DNA of 64,000 nucleotides from Lactifluus volemus (GCA_022376515.1 WTXI01000108.1:52444-116443), one strand, 5' to 3'; shown: positions 11,409 through 23,497, counted from the stretch's first letter. Translations and numbers: made by a program. The notes: generated by a model not told the origin, from the sequence alone.

Positions 11409-12461
11409 GGATTAGAATTTGGAAAGTTGGGTAGGTACCGATCTGGGGGAAGGGCATCAAATATACTGCCAGTGGCATGTTCGTGGACGATTCAGGATGG
11501 ATACTGTAACAGCGCACAAAGAAGGTGAGGACTGTAGGTTTACGGTCATGATCACGGACACGTAACAGATGCCAGAAAATTTTCAGGAATAGAAGCAGAA
11601 ACACGCGCAGAAAAATAAATCTGTACATATTGACATTTAAGTTCAAAATAACCAACAGATGGCCGGAAAGCTAGACACTGTACACGTAAGTTAGATAGAA
11701 CTGCTAACTTAGATAAGTAAAGATCTGTGAGTGCGCCGGGGGCAAAAGCAGAAGAATGGCGATCCAGTAGTGGAACTTGGGCCAATGATGATGCAGGCGA
11801 GTTTTCTTTGGTGTGTCTTTGGAAAGGGCGGACTTGGTAAGCCACAGCTCTCGTCGACTTGAGCCACACAAAAAAATAAATAAAATTTTTCTTTTTTTTC
11901 GCCCCTCTGAAGTTATATGATCATTATGCTAATAAAGATTATGAAGTTCATTACTACTCAGCCCCTCCTTCCTTTGAAAGTGCCTAGACATGTCCAAAAG
12001 TGAGGAGCGGGCACTGCCCATCGCAGGAAGCGACGCACGGCAATCACAGGCCAGCTGCGGTTGCTCCTGTGGTGGCGAGGGCGAGGGATCCTCCCAGAGG
12101 CAAGGGTCAGCGGTAAGCCAACCGTGTGATGATTTATGTGAGATAGCAGGTCATCGAGGGATGGGCGAGCTGCGTGCTTGAATGTCACAGTTCACAGGGA
12201 CCGTGGCTCGAAGTGAGCTTCAGTAGTCAATTAAAGAACGCGCAGGCAAGTTCCTGTGAGGGATAGACTTGACTGTGCGAACTCTTGGTTCTGTATCGCG
12301 TGGGATGGGTAGTACGGGCCGGCGCACGCAATGGTCGGAGTTACCGTTCCCAAAGAGGATAGACGGTGGCAGATGGATGAAGGACGTTCTGTAGGTTCAA
12401 CCGCAATGTGGGCGCGAGTGTAATTGGAATGCAAGGGGTGCTCGCCTTTCAAGGACACTCG
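11409..12461. other. Gap between hAT gene and solo LTR, nothing recognised
   Basis: Holds the probable promoter side of the hAT gene, an A/T-rich run near 11868-11900 and scattered short frames. A + strand frame at 11990-12181 contains a GGTAAG that could be a donor site, but I recognise no protein. From about 12180 it is GC-rich and repeat-like. Confidence 0.35.
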
Positions 12462-13056
12462 TGGGAGGTTGAACTAAGGTTCTAGGGCGGACGCGGGGTG
12501 AGAAGTGGGGACTACTTCTCACAACGCGTTCGTATTAGGGTTCAGGCGTCTGGGGACTTGTTTCACAGAAATGGAACAAGTTCACAGATGTCTGATCGTG
12601 GCGCGAAGTACCTAGATCAAGGTACGAAGAGGGGATTCACAAGAAGAGAGGGGAATTGAGTGTCAAGCGAACAACTGCTGTGATTCTGGACGAAGCTGAA
12701 GCTGGGGCTTTAGCTCGTCCATAGGGCCCTATTTATGCGTACAGAGGGCCGGCCAACTATCCTACAACGGTCACAGTACAGTAGCGAAGTCAAGACTATT
12801 GACTAAGGACCTGAGTCAGTTCTGATGACTCAAGAACTGACTCAGTGTGTCTGACTCAAGATCTGAGTCAAGAATGCTGACTCAAGATTTGAGTCATGAT
12901 CCCTGAGTCAAGTACACGTCCAAAATGGCGATGCACAGCCCCTAGAAGTCGAACAGAGGGGGCTGGCCAAGGAAAGGGATCCTAGGTCACAACACAAGTC
13001 GAAAAATAGACAGAAAATGGTAAGAAATGGGCCGGACGGCCCGCATAACCGTAACA
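12462..13056 (-). repeat. Solo LTR of family D, copy 1
   Basis: Shares nearly all its length with 36526-37132 (copy 2), including runs of the motif CTGAGTCA/TGACTCAA. In the - orientation it begins TGTTACGGTTATGCG and ends in CA. A minus-strand TATA-like CATAAATA lies near 12730. I see no matching 5-base target duplication (actcg against ttgaa), so it may be a recombined or truncated remnant. No family D coding sequence is visible in the window. Confidence 0.7.
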
Positions 13057-13874
13057 TTGAAAATCTCATGCGAGCCGAGTCGGCTGCGCACCGTGCAGCA
13101 CGTACGTTCTTCACCTTCTGCACTACCGTTTGCGACTGCAATCAGACTGCAGAGAAGTCGTAGACCTCTCCCGCAAGCGGTTGCAGTTGCGGTTGCAGAA
13201 GACGGCGTGCGACGCTTGAGGTACCGCTGCATTGGCTGCAGACCTGAAACTATGGGTGGACGGCCATGAGGCAAGGCCTTGAGCATCGGTGAGCAGGCTA
13301 GAACCATGCTGATGAGGTAAACTACCTCGGAGTGACCCAAACATTGGAGTCCTGGCATGCTGAATGAGCTCTGCAGGAGGAGGGAATATGGGATGTCCAG
13401 CGGCAACGGCAGTAGAGGAGCCCGGGGAGGAGGGGAAGCATCATCATGGGTGGCCGGAGCGGCGGAAGGATTACAAGAATGAGGCGTGGTTTCATCCGCA
13501 CCTGAAAGTGCTGATTCGATTGACTGTCTCCTGTCATGACCCAGTGAACGAGAGGTTGGGATGATTGTAGCAATAGAATCCCTGACAGCTGAAGGGGACA
13601 GCGGGACAGGCATGATCGGTCCTGCAGGACCAGGAGATTGGGGCGCGATATACTGGAACTGCTGGTTTCCCGTGCCGGTCACCTTGAAGGTCATCAATGT
13701 GATGGTGGTGGTGACCGGGCTCAAGCTCTGTAAGCGAGCGTTGGTGACAGCGGCAGCAGTTGCTGAGGCAGGTGCAGGGACAGCAGCAGCAGGGAGGGAG
13801 ACATCACCGTTGGTGTTGGGACAAGCATGACCACATGATGGCCTGGGTGGACGAGGCGGGGAAGCGGACGACAA
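13057..13874 (-). CDS. Ser/Pro/Ala-rich ORF next to a DNA-transposon end, unrecognised
   Basis: A frame starts at ATG 13874 (-) and stays open to 12987, running into the LTR-D repeat at 13056, so its real end is lost or lies before that. The product is rich in Ser, Pro and Ala, low in complexity at the start, with no catalytic motif I recognise. Its start sits in the same position relative to the shared terminal sequence (13857-14273) as the FAM32A-like fragment does in the related element at 30055. It is plausibly another captured host fragment. It may also be non-coding sequence that happens to be open. Confidence 0.3.
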
Positions 13875-14273
13875 AGGGAGAGAAGGAAAATAAAGAAATG
13901 TCAGTGTGAGAAGTCAAAAAAAAAAACACGACGCACTGCTGACTATGCCTACGGAGGCGTGGGAGGGTGAAAGGCTGCCAAAGGGCAGCAATCGCGGCAT
14001 CAGAGAGGTAGGTGTGGCAAAGAGAGAGAGGATAGCGAGAGGGGGGGGGAAGCGGCGAGAGTGAGAAGAGTGAGAGGGGGGGACGCGGCAACAAAGAGGC
14101 GGGAAAGCAAACCAGAGGTTGCCAGGGGCTTGAGTCGACTCGTGGTCACAGCTAAGTCGAAGTCATGGCTCTCAGAGCCGACTCATTTCTCACGATCAGC
14201 TCGGCTAAGTCAGTCGATCACGCAACTGGCTCCAGCTTTCGGGTCGACTTTGAGCCGGGCTGTGGCAACACTA
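13857..14273 (-). repeat. End of a TAGTGTTGCC-type DNA transposon, copy 1
   Basis: Aligns by eye with 30158-30558: both contain GCGGACGAC, AGGGAGAGAAGGAAAATAAA, ATGTCAGTGTGAGAAGTC, GGCTGCCAAAGGGCAGC and TTTCTCACGATCAGCTCGGC. It ends with CAACACTA at 14273, the complement of TAGTGTTG at 26639. The gag frame of LTR-C begins abruptly at the next base, so this element inserted into or truncated that gag. Its other end is not in the window. Confidence 0.65.
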
Positions 14274-14867
14274 ACGCCAACCGACAAACAGCTATGGGTC
14301 GACTTCAAGACGGCCTTTAGGCACGCATTCACGGACTCAAACAAACGACAAACGGCATACGAACAACTCAAGCAACACCATATGCGCGGGACGGATGTAG
14401 ACACCTACATCGCCCGATTCGAAACCCTAATACACCATGCTAGCTGGTCGTGCACTGATACAGGTGCAATCGACCTCTTCAGAAATGGACTCACCCACGA
14501 ACTCAAAAAGGCCATTCTCTGCAAAGAGATTTGGCCAGAAACTCTGGATGACTGGAAGCGTATGGCTTGTGACGAGCAAGTCCGAGAACTTAACAGACGA
14601 GTTCTCCTGTCAAGACCAGAGACCCCCAGACCCGTTATGACCCCATCACCGGCACCGCAACCCACTAGACACAATGAAGCGAGGACCCACCAGGAGACGT
14701 CTCCAGTGCAGGTCAATGTTACAACTATGACCCCCTATGTGCGGCAAACAAAACCCAAAACCCCACCTCATCAACGTACCTGCTATCACTGCAGGGTCAA
14801 GGGACATGAACAACCCATGTGCCCTCGAAAATATTTACCCCCGTCGCCCAAACATACAGCAGCATGA
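14274..14867 (+). pseudogene. gag: LTR-C gag (N-terminus lost)
   Basis: The frame in use opens at 14061, but recognisable Gag begins only at 14274, right after the transposon end. The capsid part shows WVDFKTAFRHAF and GTDVDTYIARFE blocks like those of the other families, and one CCHC knuckle reads CYHCRVKGHEQPMC near 14791. A TGA at 14865-14867 fits CGA. The same frame continues directly into the protease, so gag and pol share one frame in this family, unlike A, B and F. Confidence 0.82.
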
Positions 14868-15694
14868 CAACCCTCTCCCTCTGTAAGCGAGCAAGAGGTT
14901 ACAGACATACTTGAACCACGGCAATCACGATCGGCACCAGTCACACGAACCCAGAGCACGCCGGGTCAACAAAGCCAGACTTATGCGCAAGTCTGTCAGG
15001 CACAATGCACTACCACGGCACCCCCAGTTACAACACCCGTCCCACGAGCTGAACCTGCAAAGGTTGCTCATCTCCTGAAAAGGATGACCCCTGACCAAAG
15101 AAAGAAGGTCATGGACCTCCTACCTGAAGAACAAAGGCCTACTCGGGCAGTCAGTAAAGGATTTTCCCTGAGCTCCTGTCCACCAACCTGGCATGGAGCA
15201 GAACAACCACGCATTTTGTTTATACGACACCAGGGCATTAGGTCAATAAACATGCTCTTTATCTTCCAGTCTATGTGTGGAACGGTTGGAGAAGCAGCCC
15301 TTGTCGACAGTGGGGCAAGCGAAAACTTTATTGACCAGTGAACAGTTGAGCAGTGGGGAATTGCCACCCGTTAACTCCCAATACCAGTTCAAGTTACTAA
15401 TGTGGATGGAACAACCAACCAAAGTGGCACGGTCATAAGATACGCCATACTGCACGTCACCCAAGGAAACAAGAGTGAAGAACTACTATTCCTCGTTGCA
15501 AACCTGGGAAGAGACCAGATAATCTTCGGTTTTACCTGGCTTAAGGCCTTCAACCCAGACATCAACTGGACGGATATGACTTGGGACGATCTCCCTATTG
15601 AAGTAGCCACTCGTGCAGTCACTAGAGAGGAGTGGAGGACCATGCTAAGCAATGACTCAGGGAAGCAGACATCAAATGGGAAAACAGCCGCCGA
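14868..15694 (+). pseudogene. pol: LTR-C gag-pol linker and protease (broken)
   Basis: In the gag frame after the stop, a Pro/Thr/Gln-rich linker leads to the aspartic protease with DSGASENFID at about 15307. TGA at 15339-15341 and TAA at 15372-15374 fit C-to-T changes of CGA and CAA. The frame then carries the conserved block seen in family B as VILGYPWL, here IIFGFTWL. It ends with a frame change near 15690, where RT continues one frame over. Confidence 0.78.
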
Positions 15695-17244
15695 ATGTTG
15701 GCCCACCTGAAGCTCCGACTGCAGGACGACAACTTAACTGCAAATCAGAAAAAGGACCTGGAAGACAAGCACCCCAAGCTAAAAGAGTGGGTGGCTTACT
15801 TCCCGGAATGGCCCAACGGGGTCTCTAAAATATCCGAACCATGTACCATACCCCCTACAGGACTAAACAAAACCTCCGTAGCTATGGAGTGGGCCATTAA
15901 GGCGCCGCGGCAACAGGGGGACCCCTCTCTCCCCATGGAGTACAAGCACCACTGGAGAGTCTTCTCAGAAGAACTATCCCACCGATTTCCCCTGGCTTGG
16001 CTAGATGACCACGAAATCAAGTTGAAGGAAGGAGCTCCCACCACTATAAAGAGCAAGACTTACCCTCTCATCCCAGCTGAGATGGAAGCGGCGCGTAAAT
16101 GGATTGATGAAAACAAACAGCTGGGCTACATCGAAAAAGGGGACTTGCCCTGGGCGACCCTGTTCTTCTTTGTGAAGAAACAAGATGGTTCTCTCCGCCC
16201 AGTTCAAGATTACCAAAAGGTCAATGAATGGACCATACTGGACATGTACCCTCTCCCGCGCATCGAGACAATTTTGGAGCAACTAGAAGGAAAACAACTA
16301 TTCACCACCCTTGACATTCGTTGGGGCTATAATAACATCCAGATCAAGGCAGAGGACCACTGGAAGGCTGTCTTTATCACCCCCTTTGGCCTCCAAAACG
16401 TCCCAGGGACTTTTCAACGCTGCATGCATACGGTCTTCCGCAACCTCCTTAACGCCTACCCTGACTTTATCCACATCTACATGGATGACTTTCTCATCGC
16501 CACCCCAAACCGTAACGCAGCGGATCTGGCCCTTCATCGCACCATAGTTCACCAAGTTTTGCAGAGGTTCAAAGACGAGTCCTTCTTCCTCAAAGCGGCG
16601 AAGTGTCATTTCGAGCAACCACGGGTGCACTATTTAGGCATTGTAGTTGAAGATGGCAAGATCTCCCTGGACCCTACAAAGAGGCGAGACCTACTGGAAT
16701 GGCCAACCAAACAAAGTACCATCTCCGGAGTGCGAAGCACCCTTGGAGTGTTTGGGTATCACCGCCCCTTTATCCCTGGTTTCGCCAAAATTGCTCGCCC
16801 CCTTACCAGCCTCCTGAAGAAGGATGTCCCCTTTCGCTGGGGGGACAAACAGTGCACAGCAGTAAAGTGACTCATCGGCCTGGTTGAGCGTGACATGGCC
16901 CTGAACTGCCCAGACCACGATCGACCTTTTGAAGTAGAAGTCGACGCCTCCCAGTTCACTCTTGGTGCCATCCTTTTCCAACAGACCCCAGATGGGCTCC
17001 CCCATCCAATCAGCTATTATTCGCACGCCCTGACACCTGCGGAGTGCAGGTACGACGTTCATGACCGCAAGTTGCTCACCATCATGCTTGGCCTCAGACG
17101 CTGGCACCACATCTTGTTGGGTGCAAAGCACCCCATCAAGGTCTACATGGACCACAAAAACCTCCAATACTATTGACACCCCTGCGACATCAACCGGCAC
17201 GTAGCGCGCTACCTTCCTGAGCTGGCAGAGTACAATATTGTACT
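15695..17244 (+). pseudogene. pol: LTR-C RT and first half of RNase H, cut by hAT-2
   Basis: The frame 15695-16870 has the RT domain with LDIRWGYNNI and YMDDFLIA (near 16480). It is followed by the FIPGFAKIARPL connection block and RNase H beginning EVEVDASQFTLGA near 16930. TGA at 16868-16870 and 17174-17176 both stand where Arg fits. The RNase H text stops at 17244, in a block reading AEYNIVL, where hAT-2 begins. It resumes at 26321 in the same frame with IHKPG after one copy of the 8-base duplication is discounted. Confidence 0.85.
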
Positions 17245-17479
17245 TAGACTGTCCAGGGGCCGGTCCAGGCCACGGCCCCCCCTATTTTGCCCGGCCCTGA
17301 CCCTGGCCCTCAGGGCCAGTCCGCCCTGCAGTTGGCCCTGGCCCTGGCCTGACCCGGGGCCGGCCCGGGGCCGACCTGGCCCCACCCCTTAAACAAACTA
17401 TTTAGTGAATTAATTAGTTCTGGTAAAACTTTCTCACACTTGATCACATAATCAACTCATGGCTCCCGTCTGATAATTG

Positions 17480-17560
17480 CACAACCTGGGATTTGAACTC
17501 TCAACCAGTGCACACAAAAATTAAAGCTGATGTCATCTTTACCATTACACCATCCAAGCT
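17480..17560 (-). other. tRNA-like sequence with box A and box B (possible SINE part)
   Basis: On the - strand, TGGTGTAATGGT (17552-17541) resembles the pol III box A and GAGTTCAAATCCC (17500-17488) resembles box B, at tRNA-like spacing. I could not fold a good acceptor stem, so this is a tRNA-derived remnant rather than a working tRNA gene. It lies inside hAT-2. Confidence 0.4.
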
Positions 17561-18289
17561 CGATATTTTTTTCCTCCATAGCTTCTCTTAAACTGTTGTC
17601 TTGCCTCAGTCCGAGCCCAGGTTTACTTTTTCAACATGTTGAACTCTTGCGCTTGCCTTGTGATCTGCTCCCTCACCCCATGTCGCCGTGCCCGTGCCCA
17701 CTCATTTTCTGCCATTACCTCTATCTTCTCCCTCCCTTCTCTTGTGCCTTCTCTGTCGCCGCCATCACCCCATCTCACGCCTCGGATCCTCAGACTCTTC
17801 TGTCGCCCCGCACTCTGGTGCCGCCACCTTCTGTTGCCATCATCGCGACACCTCCCCCTCACCGCTACCACTGCCGTGGCCTGTTAGCTTGGTCCATTGG
17901 TGTGTCATGGTTCTTTTTTTTGACTTTTCACAACTAATTCTTGTTTACTTTCTTGTTTACTTTCCCCCTCCTGCATCTCCTTCGAGGGATGTCCCTGCAC
18001 CCACTCGTAGACTGTCTATTGGCGTCATGGTCGCTCGGGCATCGCTGTTGCGACCGTCCGAGCCCCTGACGCCAGTGACTTGTGCTATGGCATGCGCAGG
18101 CCCCTTCACTCTGTGTGCCACACCTGCCATCTCCCCCTTCACCTGCCACCATTCCCAATGTGGCAGTAACACAGTGTGCCACCCCCCTCGCCACCCCCGT
18201 TCCCGACGCAGCCATTGCTGTCCCGCCGCTGCCGTTCCAGATGCAACCGTTGTGGCCCACACAGCGGTTGCTGTCCTGACGGTGCCACC
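17561..18289. other. Internal part of hAT-2, pyrimidine-rich, no recognised gene
   Basis: Frames here are open on both strands because of low complexity. I recognise no protein. A unit of about 119 bases (near 18187-18280, containing CGACGCAGCCATTGCTGTCC) recurs with changes after the LTR-B1 insertion (near 25975-26070), so the LTR element landed inside a short tandem repeat. Confidence 0.4.
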
Positions 18290-18895
18290 TGTTAAGGTTC
18301 CAAGTGGGACCTTTGTACGAAGTGTACGATCGTTCGTGAAGTCAACAACAAGACTTGCAAGACGTGCAAGTCAGGGTCAAAGGTTCGATAAAGACGAGAC
18401 TTAGTAAATGACTAAGTCAAGAGCGTTTCAGAGGTCAAGGGCTTTGGGCTTAGGGACAAGACCAAAGTGTCAAGAAGTCGAAGAGCGTGATGTCAAGAGG
18501 GTTCTCTCAGGTCTGATGCTTCTAGGCAAGCAAGGTTCTAATAGATAGAAGACTTGGATTGCGAAACAAAACTGAGACTTAAGGTCTCTAGGGCAGAAAG
18601 TACAGGGTTTATATAGAGAAGAACGAGGCTATGTACACAGCCGTAGAGGCTGTGACCTTCGTACAGCTTTCAGGGTTTGAAACATGTTTCAGGAATCAGC
18701 GAGTCATCCTGTGCATGTGGCTGTTACTTGCGGCTGTACGGTGCTGTGTGAGGCTGTACCGTGAGAGAAAATAAGTAAGCGATCTGAAACAAAGCGATCA
18801 GCAGTCCATTCGCATAAGCAAGGGAGTCAGCAGAAGTGAGTCAGCAGTCCGAAAATGTATAGTATGAGTCATCAAACACGTGTCAGTCCATAACA
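18290..18895 (-). repeat. LTR-B1 3' LTR
   Basis: 606 bp, starting TGTTAAGG and ending CATAACA on the + strand. It matches 25351-25956 apart from a few transitions (for example 18431 region GAGGTC against GAAGTC). The coding-sense promoter box TATATAAACCC lies near 18610. Confidence 0.95.
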
Positions 18896-18907
18896 CCATC
18901 CCCCGTC
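18896..18907 (-). other. Polypurine tract of LTR-B1
   Basis: On the - strand GACGGGGGATGG lies directly before the 3' LTR start. The same tract is present in LTR-B2 at 50522-50533. Confidence 0.7.
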
Positions 18908-18929
18908 TAAGGCGCAGTCCCACCTGCGT

Positions 18930-21720
18930 TTATTCACGGTCAGCGGCGTAGTCCCAGTCACTCATCTCCGCGTTGATCCAGCCAGATGTGGAGCGGTCAA
19001 CACCGTGGCCATACCAGAGGTAAGCCTTCTTGTCATCGGTGTAGGGGCACGACCAATGCCAATGAGGGTGTTCTAGGGGGACTCTACAAGAGTCTCCGAA
19101 CTTGCATTGCTGGTGGGGTTCATGACACGAAGGGCCTGGATGGCCGTAGTCAGCGCACCACTCACACCAGTCGTGGAGGGGGCACTCGATGTAGAGGTGT
19201 CCGGGGTTTCGTCGCTTGCATCGACCACAATAGGGCGTGTGCGTGATCCTGGCTGCGGCACTATCAGCGGCGGTTCCACTGCTACTATTGACGACCCGTT
19301 CCATGCAAGTCTTGCAGTGAAGGGCACCCTCGCCGTCATGAACTGTACTCCCTGGCCACTGGTCGTCGTTAACGTTGTCGTCATTATCAGATGCCCATCC
19401 GAGTTCGTCGTCCTGGATAGGGGAGATAGATGAGGCGGGCGAGTCGCAGACGTTAGAGGCCGGTGAGCTTGGTAGGGATGGTAGTTGGTTGTTTGGCGGG
19501 GAGGGGGCGGCGTCGCTCCGCGGGAGTCGACCAAAATCGGGGAGGTCCTCGTTCCACGAGGGCGGTGGGAGGTTGGTGAGTGGGGTCCACAGACGGTCAG
19601 TGGGAGGTGTGAGGTACTCCCAAATCGAACGTGTCGGTTTGGGTTGTTGTATGGCCCACGCTGCGAATTTGCAGGCCTGGAAGAGGGATTCTCGAAGGGT
19701 GTCGTCGAGCGGTGTGATTCGCGGGTATAAGGTGGGGGAATGGGGGTCGGGGAGCGGTTTCTCGGACGCCGTGTATAGCTCACTGGGATAAACGGTGGGG
19801 AGGCTGAACGTTGATTGGTAGAGGAGGGACGACGGGTGGACCGGACGGATGGGACGTGGTGCGGGTAGGTCATATTGGGCTGAGACATGTTGCATACGGC
19901 GAACTGTGAGAGAGGTAGGTAGTGGTGGTGTGGTGGTGGTAGTTGTGGTGGTGGGGATGAAAGTTGGTGATGTCGTTTCTTGCTGAAGCAAGAGGGTTCT
20001 TATAGCTTTTGGTTGAGCTTTGTAAAAGGCTGTGAGTAGTTCTGGAGCGTCAACATTTTCCGCTGGTTCCCATGTGTTGTGTGCGGCGGAATAGCCTTTC
20101 CACTTTAGGAGATATTGTAGTCTGGTCTTGTTCTTTGGTCCAATACGTCTGGACCCTAGAACAGCTTCTACTTCGTACTCTTCTTCTCCGTCTATAAGTT
20201 CCGGTGCAGGCTGTTCGAAGTTCGGACCATGTTCGGGTGTTTCCATATAGGGAGCGATCAGTGATGTGTGAAACACATCATGAATCTGCCATCGATCTGG
20301 GAGTTTGAGGCGTACAACTACCAGTGATATGACTTTGGTAATTGTAAAAGGTCCGTAGCGTTTTGGGGCTAGTTTGCTGCTAAGGTGCGTCATTTTGAGG
20401 TTGGTACCTTCTAGCCAGACCTTTTCTCCTACGGCATATTTTCGGTAGTGACGTTGACCCTTCTTGTGTTCTGTGCGTTTGTGAAGGAGGGTCTGTGCGT
20501 GTTTCATTGCTGATCGTGCCTTTTCTCGGATGTTTTTGAGTTCTTCGGATCTTTTGTTGACATAGGGGAGATGGCTTGTGATCCGAGAGGTTGCGACGAG
20601 AGGGGTGTATCCGATGAGGAGTTCGTACGGAGTAAATCCGGTTGTGGCGTTTGGCCATGAGTTATGAACGAACTGGGCCATGGGTAGAAGTGTGGACCAG
20701 TCATTCATGTAATCATTGCCGTAAATGCGGAGATATTGTTCTACTCGTTGGTTGCTTCTTTCCGATTGACCATCCATTTGAGGGTGATAGGTGGTACTGA
20801 TATTTTGTGATATCTTGAGTTTCTGGCAGAGCCCCGTGGCTAGGTGTGATGTAAAGCGGGGATCTCTATCAGAGATGATTCTTCGGGGAACGCCGTAGTT
20901 CGGAAAAACGTTGGAGATGTATAGGTCGATAACTTCTTCCGTGGTGATCTTTTTTGTACACGGTAAGAAGACGGCAGCTTTAGTGCAATCGTGATCAACA
21001 ATCGTTAGGATGGAGTCATATCCATGTGACTCGGGAAGATCCGTGATAAGATCCATCGCCACGACTTGGAAGGGAACATTGGATGCTTCCTGTTCTCGTG
21101 GTTCGATGGGAGCGATAGGGGGTTTTGGACGATGGGTAAGGGGTTTTGTTGACTGGCATGTAGCGCACCCCTTGACGTATTGTGTGACATACTGCTTTAG
21201 TCCAGGCCACCAGAAGTTATGGAAGACTTCTATCATGGTGTTGGCGATGCCTGGATGGCCAGCAAGCTGATGGTCATGATAACGCCAAAGTATATCTTTC
21301 TTCAGTTGGTCGTCTTCAGGGACTACTGGAGCATCCGCTTTCCACCATCGTCCTTCATGATCTTGTTCCAACTGATGTTCCTTTGCCCATCGTTTCATGT
21401 GGTCATCGTTTTCTTTTTGTGCTAACCAGACACGTTCTTCAATAGAGTGAAGTCCCATTGCTTGGACAAAGAGTTTGTCAGGTAATACCACGACGTCTTC
21501 GTTGTCATCATCGCCTTTGGGAATGGCGGGGTGTCGTGATAAGGCGTCGGCACGATTTGTGGCGCCAGGTTTGTGGACGAGTTCAAAGTTAAACTCTGCT
21601 AATTTGCTCAGATAGCGCGCCACTCTTCGTGCGATATTTCGTGGTGATCGATAAAATTGGAGATTGTTGTGGTCGGTGTATACTTTGATTGGGAAAGGTG
21701 AGGATAATAACACGTGTTCC
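18930..21720 (-). CDS. pol: LTR-B1 pol C-terminal part: RNase H end, integrase, chromodomain, Cys/His tail
   Basis: An open frame spans 21866-18930, but its first 48 or so codons are out of frame with pol. Real pol sequence starts at WEHVLLSSPF (about 21720) after a one-base loss. The domains are the RNase H end (YTDHNNLQFYRS), the integrase zinc finger (HDHQLAGHPG, CATC) and the DDE core (MDLITDLPESHGYD, ISDRDPRFTS, DGQSERSNQ). Then come the chromodomain (LKWKGY, TWEP), a Ser/Pro/Thr-rich spacer and a C-terminal module with about a dozen Cys and His. The usual YHPQTDGQ block reads YHPQMDGQ here. The 5' part of pol lies in other frames upstream. Confidence 0.88.
19073..19888 (-). other. Alternative-frame 271-codon ORF inside LTR-B1 pol
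   Basis: An ATG-initiated frame of 271 codons on the same strand as pol, overlapping the spacer and Cys/His region in another frame. LTR-B2 keeps the same frame at exactly the same length (50699-51514). The product would be Pro/Ser/Thr/Arg-rich. By eye it varies more between the two copies than the pol frame does, so it is more likely a by-product of the pol codons than a gene. Confidence 0.25.
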
Positions 21721-23497
21721 CACGAAGGAGTCCTCTGACGACTGCTAAGAGTTCGCGGTCGTAAACTGGGTAATTTCTTTCTGCGGCGTTGAAGGTGTGT
21801 GAGTCGTAACCAACTGCTCTGGTTTGTTATCTTTGTCTCTTTGAAGTAGGACTGCTCCAGTGGCATATTGGGAGGCGTCTACTTCAAGTTCAAAGGGTTT
21901 TGAGTAGTCGGGTCGGTATAGGACTGGGTCTTCTTGTACGCGTTGGAGTAAAATTTTTAGGGCATTACTGCACTCATCGGTCCAGTCGAACTTCACCCCC
22001 TTCTTTAGAAGTGCAGTAATGGGTCGTGCGATGTCAGCAAAGCCGCGGATGAAGGGTCGTTGAAAACCGAGGACGCCAAGAGTACTTCTGATGTCTTCGA
22101 CTTTTGTAAGGACAGTGGGCCAATTAGCAAGACCATTTCTTTTTGTTGGGTCAATCGTTATCTTTCCATCGCGGACTTCAATGCCAAGGTATTTGACTTG
22201 TTCCTTTCAAAGTGGCATTTTGACGCTTTGAAGAACAAGGAGAGTTCGCGGGCGCGTGTGAGAACTGCGTGAGTGATCTCTCGAAGTTCTTCTAGATTGT
22301 CGGAACAGATGAGGACGTCATCCATATAGATTAGGATACGTCCTGGATATTTGTTGACAAGGTCGGCGAAGGCGGCATCCATGAATCTTTGGAAGACCGC
22401 TGGTGAGTTCTGTAGTCCAAAGAACATTACTTTAGGCTTGAAAAGACCATAGGGAGTTTTGAAGGTGGCTTTCCACTGGTCTTCGTCTTTGATACGGATA
22501 TTATGATACCCCCATCGAATGTCAAGGGTAGTAAAATATCGCATGCCATGGAGTTGTTCTAGAAGATTTTCGATGCGGGGGAGAGGGTAGACGTCGGGAA
22601 TAGTATGTTCGTTAACGCGTTGATAATCTTGAACTGGTCTAGAACTTCCATCTGCTTTAGGGATAAGGAACCAAGGTGAAGACCAAGGGGAGTCCGTTTG
22701 CTCAATGTAGCCTTTCTCTTGATGTTCTTTGAGGAATTTCTTTGTAATTTCTTTTCCCTCTTCAGTCAGCGGATAAACTTTGCAGTTAATAATATCCGGT
22801 GCGTCTGGTTTTAGTTTTATCTCCATATCGAATTTTCCTTGGCTAGGAGGGAAACGTTTCGCTGCTTCTTCGTCAAAGATAAAGGCATGGCGTTGGTATT
22901 CAAGGGGTATCCCTTGAACAGCAGCGCTAGAAGCCATGCGTCATTCTGTGTCCGCAATAGCCCATTCTTGGGATTTCCCAGCAGGTTCTAGAGCTCGTGT
23001 GAGTAAAACTCGAGCTTTTTCTTTGAGGGTAACTGCTGCGTGGTAGTATTGGGACTCGAGGCAAATCTTCGGGTTCTCATCGTCCAAGGTCCGGTTTTTC
23101 CAGTTGAGTCGTGGGTTGAACGTTTCTAGCCATGGGTATCCGAGGATAACGCGATCCATGCCTAGGTCTGTGATGAAGAAATTTTGTAACTCTTCCAGTT
23201 TTCCCATACGGATACGTAAGGTAGAAAACTTCGTGACTCGTCCTAGTTTGTTTTCTGTCCCATCGACGTTAAAGATTTGGATTGGTTTGTCTAGATCTTT
23301 TGTTCCTAGTTGCCATCTTTCTGCCGTTCGATGATCGATGAAATTACTGGTAGCGCTGCTATCAACTAGCGCTTTGTCTTCCTTCGTTCCGCCGTTATAG
23401 CTTGAATAAATAATAGGGACTTCCATTGACGAAATGGCATTTAAATACAAGCTATTTGGTACTAAGGCTCGGATCCAGGCGGCGAGATCAGAGCCCT
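21721..23497 (-). pseudogene. pol: LTR-B1 pol N-terminal part: protease, RT, RNase H (broken)
   Basis: Pol begins in the -1 frame at the gag end. The protease active site, DSGATSN in LTR-B2, reads DSSATSN here, so a catalytic-loop Gly is lost. TGA at 22943-22941 stands for CGA, and the next codons show ACG to ATG against B2. RT follows with LDIRWGYHNI and YMDDVLIC. A one-base loss near 22205 shifts the frame. RNase H (FELEVDASQYATGA) continues at 21996-21800 and is shifted again near 21810 and 21725, each time by one missing base relative to LTR-B2. Confidence 0.87.

Noticed and set aside
12462..13056. Exact solo-LTR status of the family D repeats
   Set aside because: Neither copy shows a matching target duplication, so I kept them as LTR-like repeats without claiming a clean insertion.
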